Assembly: GCF_900129445.1 (NCBI RefSeq)
Contig: NZ_FQVT01000003.1
Coordinates: 248,001-312,000, forward strand
Length of the DNA stretch: 64,000 bases
Direction: 5' to 3'
Source: Salegentibacter echinorum
GTDB lineage: Bacteria > Bacteroidota > Bacteroidia > Flavobacteriales > Flavobacteriaceae
Shown: in pieces, positions 52,746 through 61,237 of the stretch
Position numbering within the stretch: the first letter of the stretch is position 1
Layout: the number at the start of each line of letters is the position of its first letter
Notes under the pieces: model-generated
Told to the model about the DNA's origin: nothing
Seen by the model: only the letters and a program-made list of their open reading frames with translations
The model's database searches: none
Position numbers and translations under genes: made by a program

Positions 52746-53160
52746 CTGCTAATAACGGGGTGAATTTTTTATAATAATAAATCTTATCATCTCTGTTTAT
52801 GATGCTAAATTTATCTTCTTCAGCATTTATAACTGTTTCCTTCCAGGAATCGTAGGGTGTTTTATAATATAACCTTAAACTATCATCTTCAATTTTAGCT
52901 AAAACTTCTTCCCGATCATCATTGGTGATATAAGTGCCGTCAAACCTTGGGTTTAACTTTTTTCTGAAGCCATTTTTACCATCAAATTCAATATAATCTA
53001 CTGTAGGGTTTACCTTGTAATTGATTGTAGAATCTTTCGAAACTTCCACTTTATCAATTTCCCAGTAACCCGTAAGGTGTTTGAGCTGTTCTTCCGGATT
53101 ATTTTTTTGGCATCCTAAGGCTACAATTCCGCAGACTAAAAAAAGAATCTTTTTATTCAT
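52723..53160 (-). CDS. Lipocalin-like lipoprotein of unknown function
   Basis: The 145-residue product has a signal peptide with lipobox VALGC (Cys17). The mature part reads LTGYWEIDKVEVSKDST, resembling the G-x-W start of lipocalin-like domains in Bacteroidetes, followed by beta strands with charged turns. It has a Glu/Asp-rich C-terminus. It lies between recF and the DciA-like gene, where many flavobacteria encode a similar small lipoprotein. The ligand or role is unknown. The end overlaps the DciA-like gene by 23 bases. Confidence 0.75.
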   Translation of the reverse strand: MNKKILFLVCGIVALGCQKNNPEEQLKHLTGYWEIDKVEVSKDSTINYKVNPTVDYIEFDGKNGFRKKLNPRFDGTYITNDDREEVLAKIEDDSLRLYYKTPYDSWKETVINAEEDKFSIINRDDKIYYYKKFTPLLADENEEEN

Positions 53161-53174
53161 ATTTGTATCTCATT

Positions 53175-54254
53175 TTACAATTTATATATTTTATAAGGTT
53201 GATCGCTATTTTTTACGACCGCTTCGGTTCGATCTGCGTGCGTGTCACTTATAAAAATTTGGCCTAATTGATTAGTAGCTACCAAAGCGACAATATGCGC
53301 TACCCTTTGCTCATCTAATTTATCAAAAACATCATCTAATAGTAAGATAGGGTTTACCTTACTTATTTGTTTAATAAAGTCGAATTGAGCCAATTTTAAA
53401 GCAACCAAAAAGGATTTTTGTTGTCCCTGGGAGCCAAACTTCTTGATAGGATGCCCTTCAATTTCAAAATTTAAATCATCTTTATGCGTGCCAACACTGG
53501 TGTATTGAAGAGCCATATCTTTTTGCAGCTGCTCTTCTAATAATGAAGCCATTGAACTTTCGAAAAGCTGACTCTTATAACTGATATCTACCTGTTCTTT
53601 ATTCTGCGTAATATCGGCATAACGTTTATTAAAAATTGGAATAAACTCTGAAAGGAAGTTTTTTCTTTTTTCAAAAATATATTGCCCCAATTCACTTAGC
53701 TGCAAATTATAAACTTCTAAGGTATCCCTGTCAAAGCTGTGATTAGCGGCGAAATATTTAAGCAAAGAATTGCGTTGCGAGAGTATTTTTCCATATTGCA
53801 ACAATTTATTGAGGTAAATATTGTCACTTTGCGAAATCACTCCATCAATAAATTTACGCCTGGTACTACTGCCTTCAATAATAAGGTCGCGATCTGCCGG
53901 TGAAATAATTACTGTGGGAATAAATCCTATGTGATCACTAAATTTCTCATAGGCTTTGTTATTTCGTTTAATGACCTTCTTTTGGCCACGTTTTGCGCTA
54001 ACAATTACACGCTCTTCCTTTTCCTGTTTCTCAAAAGTACCTTCAACAACAAAAAACTCGGCATCGTGATTTATATTTTGACTGGTAATGGGATTAAAGT
54101 AGCTTTTACCAAAAGCCAGATGGTAAATACTGTCTAAAATGTTAGTTTTACCAACCCCATTATGCCCCACGAAACAATTAATTTTGGTGTCAAAATCGAA
54201 AGTAGCTGAATCCAGGTTCTTGTAATTTAATAAAGAGAGATGTTTTAAAAACAT
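53175..54254 (-). CDS. recF: DNA replication and repair protein RecF
   Basis: An SMC-like ATPase of 359 residues. [17 protein letters not shown] (about 28-44) is Walker [21 protein letters not shown] (about 117-136) the central RecF motif, [17 protein letters not shown] (about 281-297) the ABC signature and [15 protein letters not shown] (about 310-324) Walker B. It loads RecA at gapped DNA with RecO and RecR. It heads a minus-strand group (recF, lipoprotein, dciA-like, rluE-like) with gaps of 14, -23 and 1 bases and is divergent from the TPR gene. Length is normal. Confidence 0.95.
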   Translation of the reverse strand: MFLKHLSLLNYKNLDSATFDFDTKINCFVGHNGVGKTNILDSIYHLAFGKSYFNPITSQNINHDAEFFVVEGTFEKQEKEERVIVSAKRGQKKVIKRNNKAYEKFSDHIGFIPTVIISPADRDLIIEGSSTRRKFIDGVISQSDNIYLNKLLQYGKILSQRNSLLKYFAANHSFDRDTLEVYNLQLSELGQYIFEKRKNFLSEFIPIFNKRYADITQNKEQVDISYKSQLFESSMASLLEEQLQKDMALQYTSVGTHKDDLNFEIEGHPIKKFGSQGQQKSFLVALKLAQFDFIKQISKVNPILLLDDVFDKLDEQRVAHIVALVATNQLGQIFISDTHADRTEAVVKNSDQPYKIYKL

Positions 54255-54372
54255 ATTTTACTGTTATTCAGCCATTTATTATTTTGTTATACTAATTTTG
54301 AAAGCTTAGCGAATGACTTCAAAATATTAAAAAAATACAAATAATTTCCCTTTTAATTTTGAATAAAAATCC

Positions 54373-54380
54373 TATTTTTG
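54373..54380 (+). promoter_or_regulatory. Candidate -7 box for the TPR-ribH unit
   Basis: TATTTTTG matches TAnnTTTG and is 21 bases before the ATG at 54402. No TTG sits at the expected -33 position; a TTTG occurs only 11 bases upstream. Confidence 0.35.
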
Positions 54381-54401
54381 CCACTGCATTAAACAGAATT
54401 T

Positions 54402-55172
54402 ATGGCAACTTACAAGAAAAAAGGACATAAACCTTCAAATAAGGAAGAGCAGAAAAAACATGTAGAAGAAGAATCTACAACTGCAGAAGTGTTTAACACC
54501 CTGGATGAAGGTGCGGGCAGAACAGAAACCTGGGTTGCCGAGAACCAACAATATATTTATATAATTGTGGGTGTAGCAATTGTAGCTGTATTGGGCTATT
54601 TAGGCTACAATCGTTTTATAAATGAACCCAATGAGGCCGAAGCTGCCAACGAAATGGCACAGGCCGAAACCTATTTTGGTAATGCATTAAATGCATCTGG
54701 CACCCAACGGGACTCCCTTTTTACGATGTCTTTAAATGGGGGTGAAGGAAAATATGGATTTATTGATATAATTGATAACTACGGAAATACAGACGCTGCA
54801 AATATCGCAACTTACAACGCGGGCTTTGCTTATTTGAATACCGGTAAATACCAGGAAGCAATTAATTACCTGGAAGATTTTAACAGCGAGGATGAGGTAC
54901 TTGCTGCATTGGCTACAGGTGGAATTGGCGATGCATTTATGCAATTAGAACAACCCGAAGAAGCTTTAGACTATTATGACAAAGCGGCCAGCATGCGTTC
55001 TAATGAATTTACAACACCAAAATTCTTATTAAAAGCTGCGATCACAGCGTTAGAAGTGAATAAACCTGGCGAGGCCGAAGATTACCTACAGAAATTAAAA
55101 GATAACTATCCTAATGCCTCTGAAGCAGAAAAAGTAGCGATTTATATGGGGCAGGCCAGGGCAGGAAAATAA
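54402..55172 (+). CDS. Membrane-anchored tetratricopeptide repeat protein
   Basis: The 256 residues begin with a charged N-terminus (KKKGHKPSNKEEQKKHVEEE), then one transmembrane helix (about 49-68, YIYIIVGVAIVAVLGYLGY), with the rest probably periplasmic. TPR-like pairs appear at about 133-165 (AGFAYLNTGKYQEAINYLEDF) and 168-205 (GDAFMQLEQPEEALDYYDKA). The layout recalls YfgM, which works with the BamB/PpiD chaperone network, but function here is unproven. It is divergent from recF and ends 5 bases before ribH, an arrangement I recall as conserved in Flavobacteriia. Confidence 0.85.
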   Translation: MATYKKKGHKPSNKEEQKKHVEEESTTAEVFNTLDEGAGRTETWVAENQQYIYIIVGVAIVAVLGYLGYNRFINEPNEAEAANEMAQAETYFGNALNASGTQRDSLFTMSLNGGEGKYGFIDIIDNYGNTDAANIATYNAGFAYLNTGKYQEAINYLEDFNSEDEVLAALATGGIGDAFMQLEQPEEALDYYDKAASMRSNEFTTPKFLLKAAITALEVNKPGEAEDYLQKLKDNYPNASEAEKVAIYMGQARAGK

Positions 55173-55177
55173 TATCT

Positions 55178-55675
55178 ATGGCTACAGAAGGCAATAATTT
55201 ATCAGATTACGACAAAGAAAAACTTCCCGATGCGAAAGACTTTCGTATCGGGATTGTTGTTGCAGAATGGAATGAAGAAATCACCGAAGGTCTCTACCAG
55301 GGAGCTTACAATACTTTAATTGAACAGCAGGTAGAGCCAAACAAAATTGTACGGTGGAATGTTCCCGGCAGCTATGAACTCATTTATGGCTGTAAGAAGA
55401 TGCAGGAAAGTTTTGATATGTTAGATGCCATTATCGCTATAGGTAGTGTGATAAAGGGAGAAACTAAACACTTCGATTTTGTTTGTGAAGCGGTTTCCCA
55501 CGGGATTAAAGACCTCAATATTCAAAATGATACGCCTATTATTTTTTGTGTGCTAACAGATAATAATATGCAGCAAGCCATAGACAGAAGTGGCGGTAAA
55601 CACGGGAACAAGGGAACAGAAGCCGCCGTGGCAGCGATTAAAATGGCACAATTATGCAAAGATGCCCGGTTTTAA
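55178..55675 (+). CDS. ribH: 6,7-dimethyl-8-ribityllumazine synthase
   Basis: In this 165-residue protein RIGIVVAEWNEEITEGLYQGA (from about residue 22) is the substrate loop with the conserved Trp of the W-N motif, VPGSYELIYGCKKM (about 67-80) the ribityl site and AIGSVIKGETKHFDFVCE (about 88-105) the catalytic region with His at about 100. ALTDNNMQQAIDR-like wording appears as VLTDNNMQQAIDRSGGKHGNKG. It makes the last riboflavin precursor. It ends in a dispersed GGGCGATAGCC element that begins at the stop codon. No other rib genes are in the window. Confidence 0.95.
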   Translation: MATEGNNLSDYDKEKLPDAKDFRIGIVVAEWNEEITEGLYQGAYNTLIEQQVEPNKIVRWNVPGSYELIYGCKKMQESFDMLDAIIAIGSVIKGETKHFDFVCEAVSHGIKDLNIQNDTPIIFCVLTDNNMQQAIDRSGGKHGNKGTEAAVAAIKMAQLCKDARF

Positions 55676-55740
55676 TCGCGGGGCGATAGCCAGTGCTTTA
55701 ATTTTCCTTGACTTTTTTCGAAATAAAAGAATTTTTCAAA
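55673..55740. repeat. GGGCGATAGCC element overlapping the ribH stop codon, copy 1
   Basis: TTTAATCGCGGGGCGATAGCC runs through the ribH stop codon, then AATAAAAGAATTTTT is seen about 45 bases on. Copy 2 at 60929-61000 has the same order (TAATCGCAGGGCGATAGCC, then AAATAAAAGATTCTTTT), so the element is at least 60 bases long. Confidence 0.65.
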
Positions 55741-56069
55741 TACCTATTCTTTAACTTTGGACGTAGGTGTTTTATTCGTAATTTCCATAATAAAGCTTTT
55801 AAGTAATGACTGTAGTTTGTTAAAGCTATTATAGTTGTAATCAACTGTCATTCCGACGTAGGAGGAATCTTTTCTTATAGAATATAGTTTTTTTGCGGTA
55901 GTTACTCCAATTTAACCATGCGGTGAAGCATTCAAACTCTTTCATTTTTCCTTGCAGCCGAAGGCGATCTTGTTTCTTGAACTGGAATGTTGCTTTAAAA
56001 TCGGCATTGTTCTTGCTTTCCAGTATTTAATCTCAGTAGTTTCGTTTTTCTGAAGCAATTTGAGTAAAT
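55676..56069. other. 394-bp gap between ribH and mutL genes, mosaic of dispersed repeats
   Basis: It begins with the GGGCGATAGCC element. At about 55847-55872 it contains TGTCATTCCGACGTAGGAGG and AATCTTT, which I recall as a widespread Bacteroidetes intergenic phrase. At 55951-55978 it has the GCGATCTTGTTTCTT element, and at its right edge a TAAATTTG box (56065-56072). No gene was found. Confidence 0.55.
55951..55978. repeat. Dispersed element CTTGCAGCCGAAGGCGATC, copy 2
   Basis: CTTGCAGCCGAAGGCGATC continues as TTGTTTCTT. It matches the copy at 40264-40295 apart from a two-base length difference and few mismatches. Confidence 0.6.
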
Positions 56070-56096
56070 TTGTTCTCGACAGTAAATCAGGCAATT

Positions 56097-56390
56097 TTGA
56101 AGATCAATTTTTATAAAGCGCGAAAGAATAACCGGTATAATTATACCCCACGGTATTATAAAGGTAAAGACACGGGTAATATTTATAATTTTGACTCCAA
56201 ATTTGCTAAATATAAAGAGACTACCAACTCTATAGATTTCGGTGCTCAGTGGGCCGATGTAAGAAAATCCAGTCGTAACCGTGGTAATCGTGAAATTAAT
56301 CGGCGTTTATTAATTATTATTTCGATCCTGATACTTGTTTTTCTATGGATCATTGATTTCGATTTATCCATCTTTTCCAACCCGCGTTAA
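56097..56390 (+). CDS. Small flavobacterial membrane protein between ribH and mutL
   Basis: No ATG is available. The TTG at 56097 gives 97 residues starting MKINFYKARKNNRYNYTPRYYKG-like, the N-terminal pattern I recall for this conserved flavobacterial family; an earlier TTG at 56070 is near a -7 box and less likely. The first 70 residues are basic and aromatic (NRYNYTPRYYKGKD, FDSKFAKYKETT), followed by a single membrane helix (about 75-92, LLIIISILILVFLWIID). Databases sometimes call it riboflavin synthase subunit beta because of its position after ribH, but nothing in the sequence supports that. Function unknown. It ends directly before the mutL ATG. Confidence 0.7.
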   Translation: MKINFYKARKNNRYNYTPRYYKGKDTGNIYNFDSKFAKYKETTNSIDFGAQWADVRKSSRNRGNREINRRLLIIISILILVFLWIIDFDLSIFSNPR

Positions 56391-58247
56391 ATGGGAGATA
56401 TCATTCAACTTTTACCAGACCATGTAGCCAACCAAATTGCTGCCGGGGAAGTGGTGCAACGCCCTGCTTCGGTGATTAAGGAACTGGTTGAAAATGCTAT
56501 TGATGCCGGTTCAAACTCTATACAGGTGGTGATTAAAGATGCCGGTAAAACCCTTATACAGGTAGTTGACAATGGCAAGGGCATGAGCCTAACCGATGCC
56601 AGAATGTCTTTTGAAAGGCACGCAACTTCCAAAATTAAACAAGCTGAAGATCTTTTTAAATTAAAGACCAAAGGTTTTAGGGGAGAAGCTCTAGCCTCGA
56701 TTGCCGCAATTTCCCACGTAGAGTTAAAAACCAAACCCGATAATGAAGAAGTAGGCACTTTTATTAAAATTGAAGGTAGTAAACTTACCAGCCAGGATGT
56801 TTGCGTTTGTCCGCAGGGAACTTCGGTTAGCGTGAAAAATTTGTTTTATAATATCCCGGCACGACGAAATTTTCTGAAATCTGATGCCGTGGAAACCCGG
56901 CATATTATAGATGAATTCCAAAGGACTGCCTTGGCACATCCACAAATTAGTTTTTCGCTGGTACACAACAATAGTGAACTATTTCAATTACCGGAAACTA
57001 ACCATAGACAACGAATTACAAATATTTTTGGCGGAAAAACCAATGAAAAGCTGGTTCCCGTGACCGAGGAAACCGAGATTGTAGAAATTTCGGGGTTTGT
57101 GGGGAAACCGGAATTTGCTAAAAAATCCCGGGGAGAACAGTTCTTTTTTGTAAATAACCGCTTTGTAAAGAGCCCATATTTAAATCACGCCGTGGTTTCG
57201 GCTTTTGAAGGTTTGCTGAAAGACAAATCGCATCCCAGCTACTTTTTATTCTTAAAAGTAGATCCTAAAAGCATAGACATTAATATTCATCCTACTAAAA
57301 CTGAAATTAAGTTTGATGATGAACACGCACTTTATGCTATTCTACGAAGTGCCATAAAACATAGTTTAGGACAATTTAATGTAGCGCCGGTTTTAGATTT
57401 TGATAGGGATTCTAATCTGGATACGCCTTATGAATATAAAAATAAATCGGCAGAAGTTCCAGGCGTAGAAGTAGATCGCAATTTTAACCCTTTTAAAGAT
57501 GAAAAATCTGGAAGTGGAAGTAACTTTTCTTCCGGCTTTAAAAAAGAGCGTGGTGAGAGTTGGGAAAGTTTATATACCGGTTTACAGACTGAGCACGAAC
57601 TAAAACCCGATGCCGATTTTAAAGAAATCGAATTTGAAAGTGAAGAAGTTACCGGTAACCTGTTTAATAACAGCGACAGTAGCGAGGAGAAATCTACATT
57701 TCAGCTTCAGAAAAAATATATAGTAAGTACGCTAAAAAGCGGAATTCTGGTGATAGATCAACATCGCGCGCATACCAGGATTTTATACGAAGAATTGCTT
57801 AAAAATATTACCGTTTCGGCAGCGGTAAGCCAACAGCTGTTGTTTCCATTAAACCTTCAGTTTAATACACAGGAAATAGAAGTTATATCGCAACTTAAAG
57901 ACTCGCTGGAGCAAACGGGTTTTATTTTTTCAGAATTAAAAAAGGATTCTGCAGAAATTGTTGGCATACCAACACTTATTTCTGAAAGCGAAGTGGCGAT
58001 CTTGCTGGAACAACTTATCGCCGATTTTGAAAATGATGTACCCGATAACGGGTTTTCGCAAACAGATTTGCTGGCTAAGTCTCTTGCTAAGGGAATGGCT
58101 GTAAAATCTGGTACGCTTTTAAACAATACAGAGCAGCAACATATCGTTAACCGGTTGTTCGCTTGTAAAGAACCAGGCTTGAGCCCGACTAACAGGTCGG
58201 TTTTTGTAACCTTAACGGTAGATGAGCTGGATAAAAAATTTATGTAA
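56391..58247 (+). CDS. mutL: DNA mismatch repair protein MutL
   Basis: The GHKL ATPase domain of this 618-residue protein shows IAAGEVVQRPASVIKELVEN (about 17-36), VVDNGKGM (about 59) and GFRGEALASIAAI (about 91-103). NIHPTKTEIKF (about 302) closes the N-terminal half. A linker (about 335-430) precedes the dimerisation domain, which has VIDQHRAHTRILYEELL (about 456-472). The Q-x-x-H-A-x2-E-x4-E endonuclease motif is present only in altered form (D-Q-H-R-A-H-T-R), so nicking activity is uncertain. It links MutS recognition to strand removal. The start codon follows the preceding stop codon without a gap. Confidence 0.94.
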   Translation: MGDIIQLLPDHVANQIAAGEVVQRPASVIKELVENAIDAGSNSIQVVIKDAGKTLIQVVDNGKGMSLTDARMSFERHATSKIKQAEDLFKLKTKGFRGEALASIAAISHVELKTKPDNEEVGTFIKIEGSKLTSQDVCVCPQGTSVSVKNLFYNIPARRNFLKSDAVETRHIIDEFQRTALAHPQISFSLVHNNSELFQLPETNHRQRITNIFGGKTNEKLVPVTEETEIVEISGFVGKPEFAKKSRGEQFFFVNNRFVKSPYLNHAVVSAFEGLLKDKSHPSYFLFLKVDPKSIDINIHPTKTEIKFDDEHALYAILRSAIKHSLGQFNVAPVLDFDRDSNLDTPYEYKNKSAEVPGVEVDRNFNPFKDEKSGSGSNFSSGFKKERGESWESLYTGLQTEHELKPDADFKEIEFESEEVTGNLFNNSDSSEEKSTFQLQKKYIVSTLKSGILVIDQHRAHTRILYEELLKNITVSAAVSQQLLFPLNLQFNTQEIEVISQLKDSLEQTGFIFSELKKDSAEIVGIPTLISESEVAILLEQLIADFENDVPDNGFSQTDLLAKSLAKGMAVKSGTLLNNTEQQHIVNRLFACKEPGLSPTNRSVFVTLTVDELDKKFM

Positions 58248-58991
58248 ATGGGAAGGATTACCGAAACTGTAAAAGTACTTTTAATTATCAACGTTATATT
58301 TTTTGTTGGTACCCAGTTTTTGGGAGATTATGCCTATCAGCTTTTCTCACTTTGGTTTTTTGAAAATGAAAATTTCAAGGTTTGGCAGATAGTTACGCAT
58401 ATGTTTATGCACGGTAGTTTTATGCATATTTTATTTAATATGTATGCACTCTGGGCGTTTGGAGGTCCTATAGAACAGATGCTGGGACAAAAACGTTTTT
58501 TATTCTTTTATTTCTCTGCGGGACTTGGTGCCGCTTTTTTACATACTTTAGTAAATTATATAAATTTTGAAAGTGGTTATAATGCCCTGTTAGAAGCGGG
58601 GATGAGTATGGGAAATATTGAACAGCTGTTAAAGACCGGGGAGTATAATACGGGTATTTTGAATTCGGTTTCCAAAGATACCCTGCAGGATTTATATATG
58701 AGTTATAATACCCCGGCGGTAGGAGCATCAGGAGCGATTTATGGAATTTTGGTTGCTTTTGGGATGATGTTTCCCAATGTTGAATTATTTTTATTGTTTG
58801 TACCAATTCCCATTAAAGCTAAGTACTTTATTCCTGTAATTATTTTAATAGATTTATTTTCAGGGGTAACGGGATATTCATTATTTGGTGGCGGAATCGC
58901 CCATTTTGCTCACGTTGGTGGTGCTTTATTTGGTTTTATTATGATGTGGTACTGGAAGAAAAATCAGTTTAACCAAAATCGTTGGGATTGA
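58248..58991 (+). CDS. Rhomboid family intramembrane serine protease (first of two)
   Basis: This 247-residue protein has six or seven membrane helices. HMFMHGSFMHILFNMYALW (about 48-66) is the H-x2-M-H/N region, VGASGAIYGILVAFG (about 159-173) gives the catalytic Ser in G-A-S-G, and FAHVGGALFGFIMMW (about 224-238) the catalytic His. An insert of some 40 residues (about 105-145) separates two helices. It cleaves membrane proteins within the bilayer; the substrate is unknown. It follows mutL directly (TAA then ATG) and overlaps the second rhomboid gene by one base. Confidence 0.9.
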   Translation: MGRITETVKVLLIINVIFFVGTQFLGDYAYQLFSLWFFENENFKVWQIVTHMFMHGSFMHILFNMYALWAFGGPIEQMLGQKRFLFFYFSAGLGAAFLHTLVNYINFESGYNALLEAGMSMGNIEQLLKTGEYNTGILNSVSKDTLQDLYMSYNTPAVGASGAIYGILVAFGMMFPNVELFLLFVPIPIKAKYFIPVIILIDLFSGVTGYSLFGGGIAHFAHVGGALFGFIMMWYWKKNQFNQNRWD

Positions 58992-59908
58992 TGAAAGGAG
59001 GAGATAAATTAAAATACAAATTGCAAACTGCGACTGTAGTAGAAAAGCTAATCGCGATAAACGTTTTTGTGTTTGTTCTCTTCTTTCTTTTTAGAACAAT
59101 CGCTTTTTTATTTCAGTTACCATCAGATTTTTTGATGCAGTGGCTTGTTTTTCCCAAAGAACCGGGAGAGTTTATTTTCCAGCCCTGGTCTATAATTACC
59201 TATTCTTTTTTACACGGTGGGATATGGCATATTATCTCTAATATGCTTATTCTATATTTTTCAGGTATATACTTTCTCAACTATTTTTCTCCAAAACGCT
59301 TACTGAATTTCTACTTTTTGGGTGTTATTATGGGCGCTTTAATTTATATGCTTAGCTATAATCTGTTTCCGGCTTTTCAGGGAACTGGGCGGTCTTATCT
59401 CATTGGTGCTTCAGCCGGGGTCATGGCGGTTCTAGTGGGCATTGCCACGCAAGTACCTAATATGCGCGTTCGGTTGATTTTAATAGGCGGTGTGAAATTT
59501 TGGTATATCGCAGCTTTTCTGGTGGCCTTAGATGTAATTCAAATCCCCATGGGAAATCCCGGGGGACATTTAGCACATCTTGGTGGCGCAGCACTGGGGT
59601 ATTTTTACACCAAACAACTGCAAAAAGGAAATGATATTGGCGCCTGGTTTGAGAGAATAATGGATAGTTTTGCTTCTTTATTCAGCTCTGGAAAACGCAA
59701 GCCGAAAATGAAAACGGTATATAGAAAATCTAATAGAAAGAAGTCTGCCAGTCAAGGAAGTGCTACTAGTGCGAGTTCCCCTAAAATGAATAAAACTGAA
59801 AAACAAAAAAGAGTAGATGCTATTTTAGATAAAATAAGTAAAAGTGGCTATGATAGTTTGAGCAAATCTGAAAAAGATTTTCTTTTTAAAGCTGGTAAAG
59901 AAGATTAA
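58991..59908 (+). CDS. Rhomboid family protein with C-terminal cytoplasmic tail (second of two)
   Basis: The ATG at 58991 overlaps the previous stop (TGATG) and begins MKGGDKLKYKLQ; an in-frame TTG nine bases earlier is not needed. This gives 305 residues. Six membrane helices hold FLHGGIWHIISNMLILYF (about 74-91), GASAGVMAVLVG (catalytic Ser) and GGHLAHLGGAALGYFY (catalytic His). A charged tail from about residue 225 (KRKPKMKTVYRKSNRKK, then a Ser-rich stretch and EKQKRVDAILDKISKSGYDS) may bind a partner. All catalytic residues are present. Two different rhomboids in one operon suggest different substrates. Confidence 0.9.
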   Translation: MKGGDKLKYKLQTATVVEKLIAINVFVFVLFFLFRTIAFLFQLPSDFLMQWLVFPKEPGEFIFQPWSIITYSFLHGGIWHIISNMLILYFSGIYFLNYFSPKRLLNFYFLGVIMGALIYMLSYNLFPAFQGTGRSYLIGASAGVMAVLVGIATQVPNMRVRLILIGGVKFWYIAAFLVALDVIQIPMGNPGGHLAHLGGAALGYFYTKQLQKGNDIGAWFERIMDSFASLFSSGKRKPKMKTVYRKSNRKKSASQGSATSASSPKMNKTEKQKRVDAILDKISKSGYDSLSKSEKDFLFKAGKED

Positions 59909-60931
59909 ATGAAGAAGCTTAGCGTCCTGGATAAAATAATATTTGTTTGCAACTCTTTAGCAGCTACCGGATTACTGCTTTCTTATTTACTGGCGTTTAT
60001 TCCGCCAAAATCTTTTCCATTACTTTCAGTTTTAAGCCTTGGAGTACCGGTTTTAATTTTAATAAATATTCTATTTCTCGCTTATTGGCTTATAAAGTTT
60101 AAACGGCAGTTCCTGCTCTCACTTATAGTGCTGCTTATTGGTTATAACTATGTGTTCAGTCTTTTTCAGTTTTCAGAAACTATAAATACTTCTGAAGAAG
60201 AGTTATCTATAATGAGCTACAATGTGAGGATGTACAACCAGTACGACTGGACCGACGAAGAACATATTCCAGAGAAAATAGTGAGCTTTATTCAGGAAAA
60301 TGATCCAGATGTTTTGCTCACCCAGGAGCATACGGTAGATGTGACGAATTTAAAAGAGATTTATCCCTATCATTTCGTACACCGAAAGAATAAAAACTCT
60401 GAATTTGGGATGGCCATATTTTCAAAGTATCCTATGCTGAATAAAGGCTCCTTAGACTTTCCGCACGACGGAAATAACAATGCTATTTTTGCCGATTTAA
60501 AGATTAAAAATGACACGCTTAGAATTTTTAATGTGCATTTTCAATCCTTAAATGTAAAACCGGAAATTAAAGACTTAAAGGATGAGGATTCTAAAAAACT
60601 GGTGGGACGCATAGGGCAGGGCTTTAGTATGCAACAGGAACAGGCCGAAACGCTTAAAAAGAAAGTTGATAGCACCACTTATAAAACCATTATATCGGGT
60701 GATTTTAATAATACCGCCTTTTCTTATATTTACGAATATTTAAAGGGTAGCGAATACACCGATGCTTTTCTGCAAGCAGGTGCGGGTTTTGGAAAAAGCT
60801 TTCAGTTGAGCTATTTTCCACTGCGCATAGACTTTATGCTTATTGATAAATCTTTGCAAATTAATTCTTACAGTAGTTTTAATAAAGAGCTCTCCGATCA
60901 CTATCCCATTATGACTCGAATTAAAATTTAA
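59909..60931 (+). CDS. Membrane-anchored endonuclease/exonuclease/phosphatase (EEP) family protein
   Basis: Three N-terminal helices (about 8-30, 34-57 and 63-88) of this 340-residue protein precede an EEP domain with LSIMSYNVRMYNQYDW (about 100-115), DVLLTQEH (metal Glu), IISGDFNNTAF (about 262-272, G-D-F-N) and LSDHYPIMTRIKI at the very end (S-D-H). It would cut a phosphodiester or phosphomonoester; the substrate is not known. It abuts the rhomboid gene (TAA then ATG), so mutL, two rhomboids and this gene form one unit. Its stop codon lies inside a GGGCGATAGCC element. It is a paralogue in design of the gene at 21040-22116. Confidence 0.87.
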   Translation: MKKLSVLDKIIFVCNSLAATGLLLSYLLAFIPPKSFPLLSVLSLGVPVLILINILFLAYWLIKFKRQFLLSLIVLLIGYNYVFSLFQFSETINTSEEELSIMSYNVRMYNQYDWTDEEHIPEKIVSFIQENDPDVLLTQEHTVDVTNLKEIYPYHFVHRKNKNSEFGMAIFSKYPMLNKGSLDFPHDGNNNAIFADLKIKNDTLRIFNVHFQSLNVKPEIKDLKDEDSKKLVGRIGQGFSMQQEQAETLKKKVDSTTYKTIISGDFNNTAFSYIYEYLKGSEYTDAFLQAGAGFGKSFQLSYFPLRIDFMLIDKSLQINSYSSFNKELSDHYPIMTRIKI

Positions 60932-61000
60932 TCGCAGGGCGATAGCCAAAAGCTTAATGCTCTTGAACCTGCCTCAAAACTCAAAATAAAAGATTCTTTT
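60929..61000. repeat. GGGCGATAGCC element overlapping the EEP gene stop codon, copy 2
   Basis: TAATCGCAGGGCGATAGCC begins at the stop codon, with AAATAAAAGATTCTTTT about 45 bases on. It is the same layout as copy 1 at 55673, which also covers a stop codon. Confidence 0.65.
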
Positions 61001-61237
61001 GAGAGTATACCTTGTGCCCCTGGTCGAGTTTATAGACTACCATCTTAATTTTAAAGTGTTTCACTTAAAACGAAGTTGCTTTTTTTGTTCTACGACGACG
61101 CTGTGATTAATTTGTATAGCACCTGTGCTGAACTTTGTCGAAGTATAGGAAATTATGAGCAACTTGTTCGCAGGCAGTCAGGGAAATTAGAGCGAAAAAT
61201 GAACGAGCTTAAAGCCCTCCTTTGAATGTTTTTTGGT
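60932..61237. other. 306-bp convergent gap with dispersed repeats
   Basis: It holds the GGGCGATAGCC element and, at 61124-61147, GTGCTGAACTTTGTCGAAG, a degenerate copy of the CTGAGCNTGTCGAAG family. A run at 61190-61237 (CGAACGAGC, GCCCTCC) is not recognised. No clear terminator for either converging gene was seen. Confidence 0.5.

Noticed and set aside
56070-56390. Naming the small gene riboflavin synthase subunit beta
   Set aside because: No lumazine- or riboflavin-synthase motif is present; the name appears to derive only from the neighbouring ribH.
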